DNA of 5,484 nt from the NCBI GenBank assembly GCA_030432505.1, contig JAUIHA010000065.1:1-5484 (forward strand). The letters are read 5' to 3'. Made by a program: the position numbers and the translations under genes. The notes under the pieces are model-generated. The model did no database searches. It saw only the letters and a list, made by a program, of their open reading frames with translations, and was not told the DNA's origin. Source of the stretch: a bacterium (GTDB taxonomy: Bacteria; Babelota; Babeliae; Babelales; RVW-14). This document shows, piece after piece, positions 1 to 5,484 of the stretch (position 1 is its first letter; the number at the start of each line of letters is the position of its first letter).

Positions 1-594
1 TCCTGAAAGACCAGCAAGCCCATTACCTAGAGCAACACCAAAACAACTGACAAATTTTGTTGATATTCCATAGTGTTCAAAAAATTGTGGGTTGTTTCCA
101 AAAACATACAATGAGTAACCAAGCTGTGTTTTAAAGAAGAAATAACATAAAGCAATAAGAAGCAATGAAACAAGTGCTAATACCAAAAGCTCAGGATGTT
201 TTACAAAAACTCCCTCGATAACCAGAGGGTTTTTAAAACGGCTTAATGAAAAATTAGCTGAACCTAACACATACTGGTTAACACCATGGAACAGCCCTAT
301 GGTCAAAATACTAGAAAGCAAATGTGGGATACGGGCGTACTGCGTCAGCATACTGGAAACAAGCCCCACAACAAGACCACCCACTAGACTGACCATAAAA
401 ATTGCCAGCAAGTAGAGCATGCATGGCATGTCTTGGCCAACAACAATAAATTTTGAGGCTAAAATTGCACCAAAAACATAGGCTGCCTCAATACTTAGAT
501 CGGGCATTTTCATCATTGAAATATTGATATACGCCCCAAGAATCAGGGGTAGATATAAAAAAATTTGTTCGAGGACAATCAGTAATGTTTGCAT
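1..594 (-). CDS. ABC transporter permease, tryptophan/tyrosine-type uptake family (BPD_transp_2), 3' end cut off by window edge
   Basis: Inner-membrane permease subunit of an ABC importer. The reading frame opens with ATG at 592-594, has an in-frame TGA only two codons upstream (598-600), and is still open at base 1, giving 198 visible residues. Hydrophobic segments lie near residues 8-28, 34-53, 58-83, 91-110 and 136-154, with a sixth starting near 181. Family landmarks are visible: PDLSIEAAYVFGA at 31-43 (the family has a PDLT-x-x-GSF-x-LGA type motif), LLSSILTIGL at 92-101, and QLGYSLYVFGNNPQ at 157-170 followed by a GIST motif, matching the LG-x-x-x-x-x-x-G-x-NP region of BPD_transp_2 permeases. 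NGLAGLSG at 191-198 matches the next conserved helix. Family members usually work with a periplasmic substrate-binding protein and an ATPase; neither is upstream here, where a PQ-loop gene sits instead. Substrate assignment (aromatic amino acids) comes from the family only and is uncertain. No clear Shine-Dalgarno precedes the ATG. Confidence 0.88.
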   Translation of the reverse strand, partial: MQTLLIVLEQIFLYLPLILGAYINISMMKMPDLSIEAAYVFGAILASKFIVVGQDMPCMLYLLAIFMVSLVGGLVVGLVSSMLTQYARIPHLLSSILTIGLFHGVNQYVLGSANFSLSRFKNPLVIEGVFVKHPELLVLALVSLLLIALCYFFFKTQLGYSLYVFGNNPQFFEHYGISTKFVSCFGVALGNGLAGLSG

Positions 595-620
595 GACTCA
601 ACTATCTTTATGGTTGCACC

Positions 621-640
621 AATATAACCTTAACATAAGG
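621..640 (-). promoter_or_regulatory. Possible promoter/operator in front of the ABC permease: perfect palindrome beside a -10-like hexamer
   Basis: The 124-nt gap between the PQ-loop stop and the permease ATG contains CCTTA-TGT-TAAGG (628-640), a perfect 5-bp inverted repeat with a 3-nt centre. One nucleotide further downstream on the minus strand lies TATATT (621-626), one mismatch from the -10 consensus, which would leave a leader of roughly 20 nt. No good -35 is seen; the best 16-18 nt upstream matches about three of six bases. It could be an operator overlapping a weak promoter, or chance in AT-rich DNA. Confidence 0.25.
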
Positions 641-718
641 AATCACATTTGGCCCCTGAAAAGCAAGCCCAGGGTGACATTATGTAACCATAAAACAATT
701 TTGGCTCTTTGTAAAAAA

Positions 719-1333
719 CTACGCTCGATACAGCCAAAACTGAAAAATTATGATGCCATAGACCACAAAGCTTTTTGCCGCGCACAAAAGTGTCTGTAGA
801 GGCAAATTCAACACCAATGCCACAAATACTTCTAAAGATGCTGCGGCAAGCAGCAAAAGAATAAATTTAATATTAAACCCTGAAACACTTTTTTCCCGAA
901 ACACCTTAAAAATTTGTGGAAGCGGCGTTACGGAAAAAATCGTTACTAAAGCCCAACCACCCATGTCTCCAACAAATTGCGGATTATTCATAGCAAAAGG
1001 AAATACACCCAAAAATAGCGCTGTGTTAGCCAAAAATATTTGTTTAAAATGTGGCATGCCGTAAGCACTTGTATAATACATACGCTGCAGAATGAGTATG
1101 GTCAAAGCTGTCATTTGAGCAATTGTCATAACCTTAAAACCAAATGGTAGCGACAAGCAAAACACATAATACATGTATGCAACATACGCATTAAAATAAC
1201 CAAATAAAAAAAGATCGCTCAGACCATGCGTAGAGCGTTCACGAAAGTTTGTCATGATCTGTGGGAAGAAACACGAAAGATAAAGAAACTGTGATACCCA
1301 AATTGCTGCATCAGCAAAAAGTTGTACTAACAC
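719..1333 (-). CDS. PQ-loop repeat membrane protein (two PQ motifs, about 7 transmembrane helices)
   Basis: A 204-residue integral membrane protein with two PQ-loop repeats. Repeat 1 is FFPQIMTNFRERSTHGLS at 22-39 (PQ at 24-25); repeat 2 is TPLPQIFKVFREKSVSGFN at 136-154 (PQ at 139-140). Both show the family pattern of a PQ pair followed by a basic stretch, then Ser and Gly about 9-12 residues on. Hydrophobic stretches suggest six to seven helices in a 3-1-3 arrangement, the layout of the cystinosin/KDELR/SWEET superfamily; those with known roles carry amino acids, sugars or other small solutes. The bacterial substrate is unknown. The start is GTG (1331-1333), supported by AAAGGGG seven nt upstream (1341-1347). 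The start lies inside the end of the peptidase gene (7-nt overlap), so translation is probably coupled. Pairing with a peptidase upstream and an amino-acid-type ABC permease downstream makes an amino-acid carrier the best guess, but this is inference. Confidence 0.88.
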   Translation of the reverse strand: MLVQLFADAAIWVSQFLYLSCFFPQIMTNFRERSTHGLSDLFLFGYFNAYVAYMYYVFCLSLPFGFKVMTIAQMTALTILILQRMYYTSAYGMPHFKQIFLANTALFLGVFPFAMNNPQFVGDMGGWALVTIFSVTPLPQIFKVFREKSVSGFNIKFILLLLAAASLEVFVALVLNLPLQTLLCAAKSFVVYGIIIFQFWLYRA

Positions 1334-3528
1334 TGTTTGACCCCTTTGTATTCAAGAGCAAAAATTCCATGTAAAAAAGCTATTAAATCAGTTGCACTCT
1401 CAAGGCGCTTGTTTCGAGGCTTGCCATCACCATGGCCAACATTTTTTTCTTCTCGAAGCAATACTATATTGTTCGTTCTCGCCTCTTGCATTGCGGCAAC
1501 AAATTTTCTGCCATGCATCGGATGAACAATGCCATCATGATCTGCTGTTGTTACAAACAATGGTGGATACTTTTGTGTTGGATCAATGTTTAGTAATGGT
1601 GATTGATCTTTAAGATATGAAAATTCTTCTACGCTTCTTAACGGGTCACCAACCTCTGGAATAATTTGATACCCCAAATCAAACCGCGGTAAACGTAACA
1701 AGTCTGCAATTGGCACCTCAGCAATAACTGCTCCAAATAAATCTGGACGCTGCAACATGCACGAAAGCAATAAAAACCCGCCCATGCTTAAGCCATTAGT
1801 CGCAAGCTTTAGTGGTGAAGTAATATTATTTTCAATTAGCCACTCACACGCAGCAATAAAATCGGCAAAGCTTTTTGGACGTTCGTGATGTTTTGCAGCA
1901 TTGTGCCATTCTCTTCCATACACACCGCCACCACGAATATTAGCACGTGCATACACACCACCTTGTTCAAGCCAATGCAATACATACGGATTAAAAACAG
2001 GAAGGCGATTAATACCAAAAGCTCCATAACCGTACATTATGGTTGGCGCGTTACCGTCAAACGATACACCTTTTTTATGCGTAATAAAAATAGGAATGCT
2101 GGTACCGTCCTGAGACGTACAAAAACGCTGTATACTTTCATACGCTGAAAATGCAAAATTAATATCTTTATCTTGATAACCTGAAGAAAATACAGTTGAA
2201 AGCTTTTTTATTTTTAAATCCCAGCGCACTACTGCATGAGGATGCAGTGTTGAGGAAATGTTAATATATAGACAATCATTATTTCCATCATAAGAAATTT
2301 GAGAAACAGTACCATCTGTTGGTAAGACAATTTCTTCTTGGGATTTTTTTTGTATATCGTAAATACACACTTCATGGTGCGTATGATTCACATGCGTACC
2401 CACAAGATATCTGTTTCCTACAAGGTGTGCCTGCTCAAACGTACATTCTTGTTCACTAATAATTTCTTGCCAATGTTGTTCGGAAGGATTGTGCATATCA
2501 ACGGCAATTACACGCCCACGTGATGTTGCACCATTGGTGAGAAAATAAAAAGTATCACCACTATTTCCCAGATAATCAAAGCGTGCATCATGATGATCAA
2601 ACATCGTAATAAAATCACCATCTTCATTTACTTTACGTATGTATAAACCATGCGTTGGCTCATAACCATCTTGCACTGAAACTAATAAATAGTTACCACA
2701 ACTCGATATCATTGGATGACATAAAAAGTGATTGTGCTCATGTTGAAAAACAAACGTGTCATCTTGCTGAGAAGTTCCTAATGCATGAAAGTAAATGGAA
2801 CTTGCTTGATAATCCTTTTCTGGAAAACAATTGTAGTAAAAACCTGTTCCCTGAGCATTCCACGCAATAACGGTATAGTTGCAATGATCAAGCTCTTCAT
2901 CAAAATCTTTGCCTGTATGAATGTCTCGAATTTTAAGCGTTTGCCAAATGCCACCATTTTTTGAAAGGGCATAGGCAAGGTACCGACCATTATTACTGAT
3001 GGCATACGAACTCACTGCAATAAGACCCTGTGGCGATAATATATTAGGATCAAAAACAATTTCTTCATTTGTTCCAATTGTTTTTGTTCGAATAAGTATA
3101 TCTTGATTTGTTTCTCCTAAATTTTTCCAGTAAAAATAGTAATCACCGTAGCAAACAGGAACGGTATGGTACGAAAATGTCCACAATTGCTTAAGGCGAT
3201 TTTTTATCATTTGATATGAATTGGTATTTTTCAAGAAAACATCGGTAGCAACATTTTGTTGTTCAATCCATTGCTTAACTTCTGGGTCATGCGATTGCTC
3301 AAGCACCTGATAGTTGTCAGCAACCTGAATACCATGATATATTTTGGGATTTTTTTTAGAAAATAGATCTTTTTCTTTTTTTGTAATTTCATGCAGCCCA
3401 GTAATATTTGTTGTATGCACAAAATCTCCCCCAGTCTCACAACCCAACGGTTCTTCAAAATACCCGGTGATACTTTCTTCTTTTTGCTTCATACCATTAA
3501 CACTTTCATACGTTTTTGTACGATTCAC
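1327..3528 (-). CDS. Prolyl-oligopeptidase-family (S9A) serine peptidase with non-canonical specificity pocket
   Basis: Cytosolic-type alpha/beta-hydrolase peptidase that would cleave short peptides inside a beta-propeller-gated cavity. Numbering from GTG 3528 (733 aa): residues about 61-125 match the N-terminal segment (YQVLE, DPEVKQWIEQQN), then the propeller (FDPNILSPQG, a standard landmark, lies at its start), then the hydrolase domain from about residue 480. YGYGAFG supplies the oxyanion Tyr501; NIRGGGVYG follows. The nucleophile is Ser581 in GLSMGG, Asp665 lies in ADHDGIV, and His699 in VGHGDGKP, so the triad is intact with near-family spacing. The Trp and Arg that hold the P1 proline and substrate backbone in porcine POP (W595, R643) are both Ile here. 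About 60 N-terminal residues have no counterpart in classical POP, and no signal peptide is seen. Start is uncertain: TTG 3555 lies at the predicted transcription start; GTG 3528 has GGGGAG 11 nt upstream; ATG 3492 has no clear ribosome site. The gene probably heads an operon with the PQ-loop gene. Confidence 0.93.
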   Translation of the reverse strand: MNRTKTYESVNGMKQKEESITGYFEEPLGCETGGDFVHTTNITGLHEITKKEKDLFSKKNPKIYHGIQVADNYQVLEQSHDPEVKQWIEQQNVATDVFLKNTNSYQMIKNRLKQLWTFSYHTVPVCYGDYYFYWKNLGETNQDILIRTKTIGTNEEIVFDPNILSPQGLIAVSSYAISNNGRYLAYALSKNGGIWQTLKIRDIHTGKDFDEELDHCNYTVIAWNAQGTGFYYNCFPEKDYQASSIYFHALGTSQQDDTFVFQHEHNHFLCHPMISSCGNYLLVSVQDGYEPTHGLYIRKVNEDGDFITMFDHHDARFDYLGNSGDTFYFLTNGATSRGRVIAVDMHNPSEQHWQEIISEQECTFEQAHLVGNRYLVGTHVNHTHHEVCIYDIQKKSQEEIVLPTDGTVSQISYDGNNDCLYINISSTLHPHAVVRWDLKIKKLSTVFSSGYQDKDINFAFSAYESIQRFCTSQDGTSIPIFITHKKGVSFDGNAPTIMYGYGAFGINRLPVFNPYVLHWLEQGGVYARANIRGGGVYGREWHNAAKHHERPKSFADFIAACEWLIENNITSPLKLATNGLSMGGFLLLSCMLQRPDLFGAVIAEVPIADLLRLPRFDLGYQIIPEVGDPLRSVEEFSYLKDQSPLLNIDPTQKYPPLFVTTADHDGIVHPMHGRKFVAAMQEARTNNIVLLREEKNVGHGDGKPRNKRLESATDLIAFLHGIFALEYKGVKQC
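1341..1347 (-). promoter_or_regulatory. Shine-Dalgarno for the PQ-loop gene, inside the peptidase coding end
   Basis: AAAGGGG on the minus strand sits seven nt before the GTG at 1331-1333 and lies within the last codons of the peptidase gene. It fixes the non-ATG start and fits translational coupling across the 7-nt overlap. Confidence 0.6.
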
Positions 3529-3539
3529 TGGAACAATTG

Positions 3540-3545
3540 CTCCCC
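3540..3545 (-). promoter_or_regulatory. Shine-Dalgarno-like GGGGAG supporting the GTG start of the peptidase
   Basis: GGGGAG on the minus strand ends 11 nt before GTG 3526-3528. The spacing is on the long side, but neither rival start (TTG 3555, ATG 3492) has a comparable purine run. Confidence 0.4.
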
Positions 3546-3553
3546 ACGCACCC

Positions 3554-3566
3554 AAACAGTATCATA
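3554..3566 (-). promoter_or_regulatory. Candidate -10 element for the peptidase/PQ-loop unit
   Basis: TATGAT (3561-3566 on the minus strand) is one mismatch from the -10 consensus and stands between the terminator of the upstream unit and the peptidase gene. It predicts a transcript start near 3554 and a leader of about 26 nt before GTG 3528. No convincing -35 hexamer lies 16-18 nt upstream (GGCGTT or neighbours), so this is a weak call resting on position and the single hexamer. Confidence 0.3.
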
Positions 3567-3575
3567 GTTTAATTT

Positions 3576-3604
3576 GAAAAACAAACGCCTTTGAAATCGG
3601 CATT
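3576..3604 (-). terminator. Rho-independent terminator after the SDR gene
   Basis: On the minus strand AAUGCC (3604-3599) pairs with GGCGUU (3589-3584) through five Watson-Crick pairs and one U-G wobble, with a 9-nt loop, and is followed directly by a T-rich tract (TGTTTTT, to about 3577). Read from the plus strand the wobble becomes a C-A mismatch, so the orientation fits minus-strand transcription. It begins right after tandem TGA TAA stops of the SDR. The stem is short, so termination may be partial. Confidence 0.6.
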
Positions 3605-3605
3605 A

Positions 3606-4412
3606 TCATGATTTTTGATAAGCAAGCACCCAGTCAAACAACCAGTCGGGAATAATTTTTAACAACCATGCCACCAAACGCCAACGCTTCGTAACATATG
3701 CATGACTATCTTTCGCCTGAACAGCATCGAAAATTTGTTGGGCAGCTTCTTGAGGTGTTGCTTCCCAAAACTTATTCTTTTGTCCTGCAACCATTGGCGT
3801 ATCAACAAAACCAGGCTTAATGTCTGTTACATAAATAGGAAGATTTTTTTCTGCAGCATGACTTCTAAGCCCCTGCAAGAAATTTGAAACATATGCTTTC
3901 GAACCAGAGTATGTTGGTGCATTTGGTAATCCACGAAGTGCAGTGATTGAAGAAATACCAACAAGATGCCCTTGCTTGTGCTCAATAAAATACTTCATGG
4001 CGAGTGTTGCCAGCGCAGTAAAACCACTAATGTTAACTGCTATTGCCTGCTCTTGTTTTTCCCAATTCAAGTCTTTTGTTGCTTCACCTCGTCCTGCATT
4101 TAAAATAATAATATCAAGACCGCCAAGCTCTTGAATGAGCTCTTCAAGTTTTTTTCGCGCTTCATCAGTTTTACTGACATCCATAGTCTTGATAATACTT
4201 TTATTTGGCAGCTCTTTTTGAATTTGTTCAAGTTTTTCAGTTCTACGAGCAGTAAACCCAACTTTATAATTATTTTTGGAAAAAACATGAGTAAGTGCTT
4301 CGCCTATTCCTGAACTTGCACCAATAATAATTACTTTTTTTGCTTCTTGTGCATAAATAGAAGAAGCTAGAAATAGTAGAGTTATAACTAGTTGAAAAAT
4401 TTTTCCAATCAT
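3606..4412 (-). CDS. Short-chain dehydrogenase/reductase (SDR) with N-terminal signal peptide or membrane anchor
   Basis: Classical SDR oxidoreductase, substrate unknown. From ATG 4410-4412 it is 268 aa. Nucleotide-binding IIIGASSGIGEAL is at 28-40; NAG at 105-107; the tetrad is Asn127 (VNISG), Ser155, Tyr168 and Lys172 (YSGSK), with PGFVDTPM at 200-207. Arg56-Arg57 after the second strand suggest NADP(H). The C-terminal RWRLVAWLLKIIPDWL stretch is a hydrophobic, probably amphipathic tail seen in some SDRs of this size. Residues 1-21 form a hydrophobic leader (Lys4, core about 5-18, IYA before Gln22) resembling a Sec signal peptide, only four residues before the Rossmann strand begins at Lys25-Lys26. 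No ATG, GTG or TTG lies in frame between the leader and the Rossmann fold. A TTG at 4424 would add four residues but lies directly against AGGGA (4425-4429); that site stands 12 nt from the chosen ATG. The gene starts 2 nt after the preceding stop, so it is almost certainly cotranscribed with it. Confidence 0.92.
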   Translation of the reverse strand: MIGKIFQLVITLLFLASSIYAQEAKKVIIIGASSGIGEALTHVFSKNNYKVGFTARRTEKLEQIQKELPNKSIIKTMDVSKTDEARKKLEELIQELGGLDIIILNAGRGEATKDLNWEKQEQAIAVNISGFTALATLAMKYFIEHKQGHLVGISSITALRGLPNAPTYSGSKAYVSNFLQGLRSHAAEKNLPIYVTDIKPGFVDTPMVAGQKNKFWEATPQEAAQQIFDAVQAKDSHAYVTKRWRLVAWLLKIIPDWLFDWVLAYQKS

Positions 4413-4414
4413 TT

Positions 4415-4810
4415 CTATAAACAATCCCTATTATAGTCATCACCATGCTCAACACATTCTTTATACGTAAGGTTTTTTTCAAGATATTCCTGAATATCTT
4501 CTGTAAGAAAATACCTCATCGATCTATATTCACCATCAAGAAATTCATGCTGCAATAAATAGTTAATATTTGATTGATGAATTGCATCAAAATCACTATG
4601 AATATGACATTGCATTAATGCTTCAAAATGTTTTGGATGCTCTTTCTTAAGGTTTTGAAGTTTTAAGGAAACCTTAGAATTTTGATTAAATCTAAGACTA
4701 TATGAATAAAAAACTCTCCTCGTAAGATTAAAACTACTCTTATAAAGAGAAGCAGTAACAGTATATCCGCTAAATATAAAATAAGAAAAAATTACATAGA
4801 GCAGTTTCAT
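4415..4810 (-). CDS. Small exported protein of unknown function
   Basis: 131 residues that I do not recognise. The N-terminus has Lys2, a hydrophobic core at about 3-19 and a TVTA end near residue 20, which reads as a Sec signal peptide and leaves a mature protein of about 110 residues. The mature part is rich in charged and aromatic residues (several Tyr, Phe and His), is predicted mostly helical in the 45-115 stretch, and has three cysteines (68, 119, 130), the last two near the C-terminus. There is no lipobox, no internal repeat and no motif I can tie to a family. It is supported as a gene by ATG 4808-4810 with GAGGAG eight nt upstream, and by tight packing: 20 nt after the kinase stop and 2 nt before the SDR start. 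It probably acts in the envelope or outside the cell. Confidence 0.72.
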   Translation of the reverse strand: MKLLYVIFSYFIFSGYTVTASLYKSSFNLTRRVFYSYSLRFNQNSKVSLKLQNLKKEHPKHFEALMQCHIHSDFDAIHQSNINYLLQHEFLDGEYRSMRYFLTEDIQEYLEKNLTYKECVEHGDDYNRDCL

Positions 4811-4818
4811 TATACATA

Positions 4819-4824
4819 CTCCTC
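4819..4824 (-). promoter_or_regulatory. Strong Shine-Dalgarno for the small exported protein
   Basis: GAGGAG on the minus strand lies eight nt before ATG 4808-4810, in the 20-nt spacer after the kinase stop. It is the clearest ribosome-binding site in the window and argues that the small reading frame is translated. Confidence 0.65.
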
Positions 4825-4830
4825 ATCTAA

Positions 4831-5484
4831 TTATTTTGATATTTTAACATTAGTTTGCATGCACTCATTAATAAAGGCACGTATTTTTTCAGTGTATTCT
4901 TTTTGAATTTTTGGATCATCTTTATAATTTTTCGTTGCATCTAAAATAAGAATAGGTACCGATTGTAAATCTTCTGGGTATTGCTCTTTTTTAATAAAAA
5001 AACGCTGATAATAATCATGAACCAATTTGATAAAATCAGGAGACATATCACGCTCTTCCGGTCGATCTCTCTTTTTTATTCGTTCAATATTAACCTCTGG
5101 AGGAGCATCAAGAAGAATAATTCCAGAAGGTTTTGTCTTTGTACGCTTCATGAAAAGATTAAACCACTCAACGTACATTTGCCATTCGATTGGCTTCATA
5201 TGACCAGCGTCATAAGCCATTTTTGCCCAGCAATAACAATCTACATGAACTAGACGATCAACTAAATGAATATTTTTTGAGCTTGATTCAGTTTCTTCTT
5301 CAAGAGCCGTAACTCGTGCTGTAGGAACATATATCTCTGCAGTAAATGCCCACCTTGACATATCTTTAACATATCGATCATAAATACTGCCAAACTGCCC
5401 CCCAACATTTGTCCACTTTTCTACTGGCTCATAGTGGCTTGCAATTTCAGGCATGGCATTTTCGATAATATTCATAAGCGTTGT
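4831..5484 (-). CDS. Deoxynucleoside kinase family protein (dNK/dCK/dGK type), 5' end cut off by window edge
   Basis: Would phosphorylate a deoxynucleoside at the 5'-OH with ATP in the nucleotide salvage pathway (cytosol). The frame is open to the right edge: the codons before the Met at 5473-5475 read Thr-Thr-Leu, which fits the end of a GAGKTTL P-loop, so that Met is internal and the true start lies outside. Numbering from that Met: EPVEKW at 16-21 (substrate-binding Glu16 and Trp21), RWAFTAEIYV at 41-50, VDRLVHVD at 72-79 (equivalent to the ERS/DRS motif; Asp73 general base, Arg74, Asp79 base-binding), and an arginine-rich lid ERIKKRDRPEERD at 131-143. The usual FTFQ motif reads FTAE, and DRS reads DRL. 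Visible length 217 codons, near the family size. It seems to be the first visible gene of a three-gene unit with the small exported protein and the SDR. Which nucleoside it uses cannot be told from sequence. Confidence 0.9.
   Translation of the reverse strand, partial: TTLMNIIENAMPEIASHYEPVEKWTNVGGQFGSIYDRYVKDMSRWAFTAEIYVPTARVTALEEETESSSKNIHLVDRLVHVDCYCWAKMAYDAGHMKPIEWQMYVEWFNLFMKRTKTKPSGIILLDAPPEVNIERIKKRDRPEERDMSPDFIKLVHDYYQRFFIKKEQYPEDLQSVPILILDATKNYKDDPKIQKEYTEKIRAFINECMQTNVKISK

Noticed and set aside
654..674. CCCTG/CAGGG inverted repeat with an 11-nt loop as a terminator after the PQ-loop gene
   Set aside because: The stem is only 5 bp with a large loop and no T tract follows on either strand.
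524..799. Plus-strand 91-codon open frame spanning the permease start, the gap and the PQ-loop end
   Set aside because: It is antisense to two well-supported genes, has no recognisable motif and no Shine-Dalgarno; its composition fits a shadow frame.
4422..4424. TTG as the start of the SDR
   Set aside because: It overlaps the preceding gene and touches the only purine-rich site with no spacing; ATG 4410-4412 gives a cleaner signal peptide start.
1337..5253. Other plus-strand and alternate-frame open frames of 60-90 codons within the peptidase, SDR and kinase genes
   Set aside because: All lie inside strongly supported genes and translate to low-complexity or motif-free sequence.
5473..5475. 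Met codon as the true start of the deoxynucleoside kinase
   Set aside because: The frame is open to the window edge and the three codons before it (Thr-Thr-Leu) continue the P-loop; a kinase without its P-loop would be non-functional.
1..5484. CRISPR array, tRNA, rRNA, insertion sequence or phage-like region
   Set aside because: No regularly spaced repeats, no cloverleaf-like segment, no transposase or integrase motif; the window is almost fully covered by ordinary coding sequence.

Overview
This is a compact, AT-rich bacterial window in which every supported gene lies on the minus strand, so transcription runs from high to low coordinates. No ribosomal or tRNA marker is present, so the host can only be guessed. 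The small genome style (overlapping genes, GTG starts) and the salvage and uptake functions suggest a host-dependent or reduced bacterium. Candidatus Dependentiae (TM6) or a similar intracellular lineage is my low-confidence suggestion, made by inference only.

Right block (5484 to about 3606), probably one transcript. A deoxynucleoside kinase enters from the right edge and lacks its 5' end; the last codons visible there (Thr-Thr-Leu) are the tail of its P-loop. It is followed after 20 nt by a small exported protein of unknown function, and 2 nt later by a short-chain dehydrogenase/reductase (SDR). The SDR carries an unusual, unavoidable hydrophobic leader that looks like a signal peptide. A hairpin followed by a T-rich tract just after the SDR stop (3576-3604) probably terminates this unit.

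Left block (about 3555 to 1). A prolyl-oligopeptidase-family (S9A) serine peptidase has a complete catalytic triad, but the residues that normally recognise proline are replaced. Its 3' end overlaps by 7 nt a two-PQ-loop, seven-helix membrane protein that has its own Shine-Dalgarno site. After a 124-nt gap holding a 13-nt palindrome comes the first 198 codons of an ABC-transporter permease of the tryptophan/tyrosine-type uptake family, which runs off the left edge.

Functional reading (inference). The left block looks like peptide and amino-acid handling: a cytosolic oligopeptidase, a PQ-loop carrier and an amino-acid-type ABC permease. The right block combines nucleoside salvage with two envelope-directed proteins. 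The most interesting points are the altered S1/S2 pocket of the peptidase, the substituted base-recognition motif of the kinase, and the exported-looking SDR with an A7 tract exactly where leader meets enzyme.
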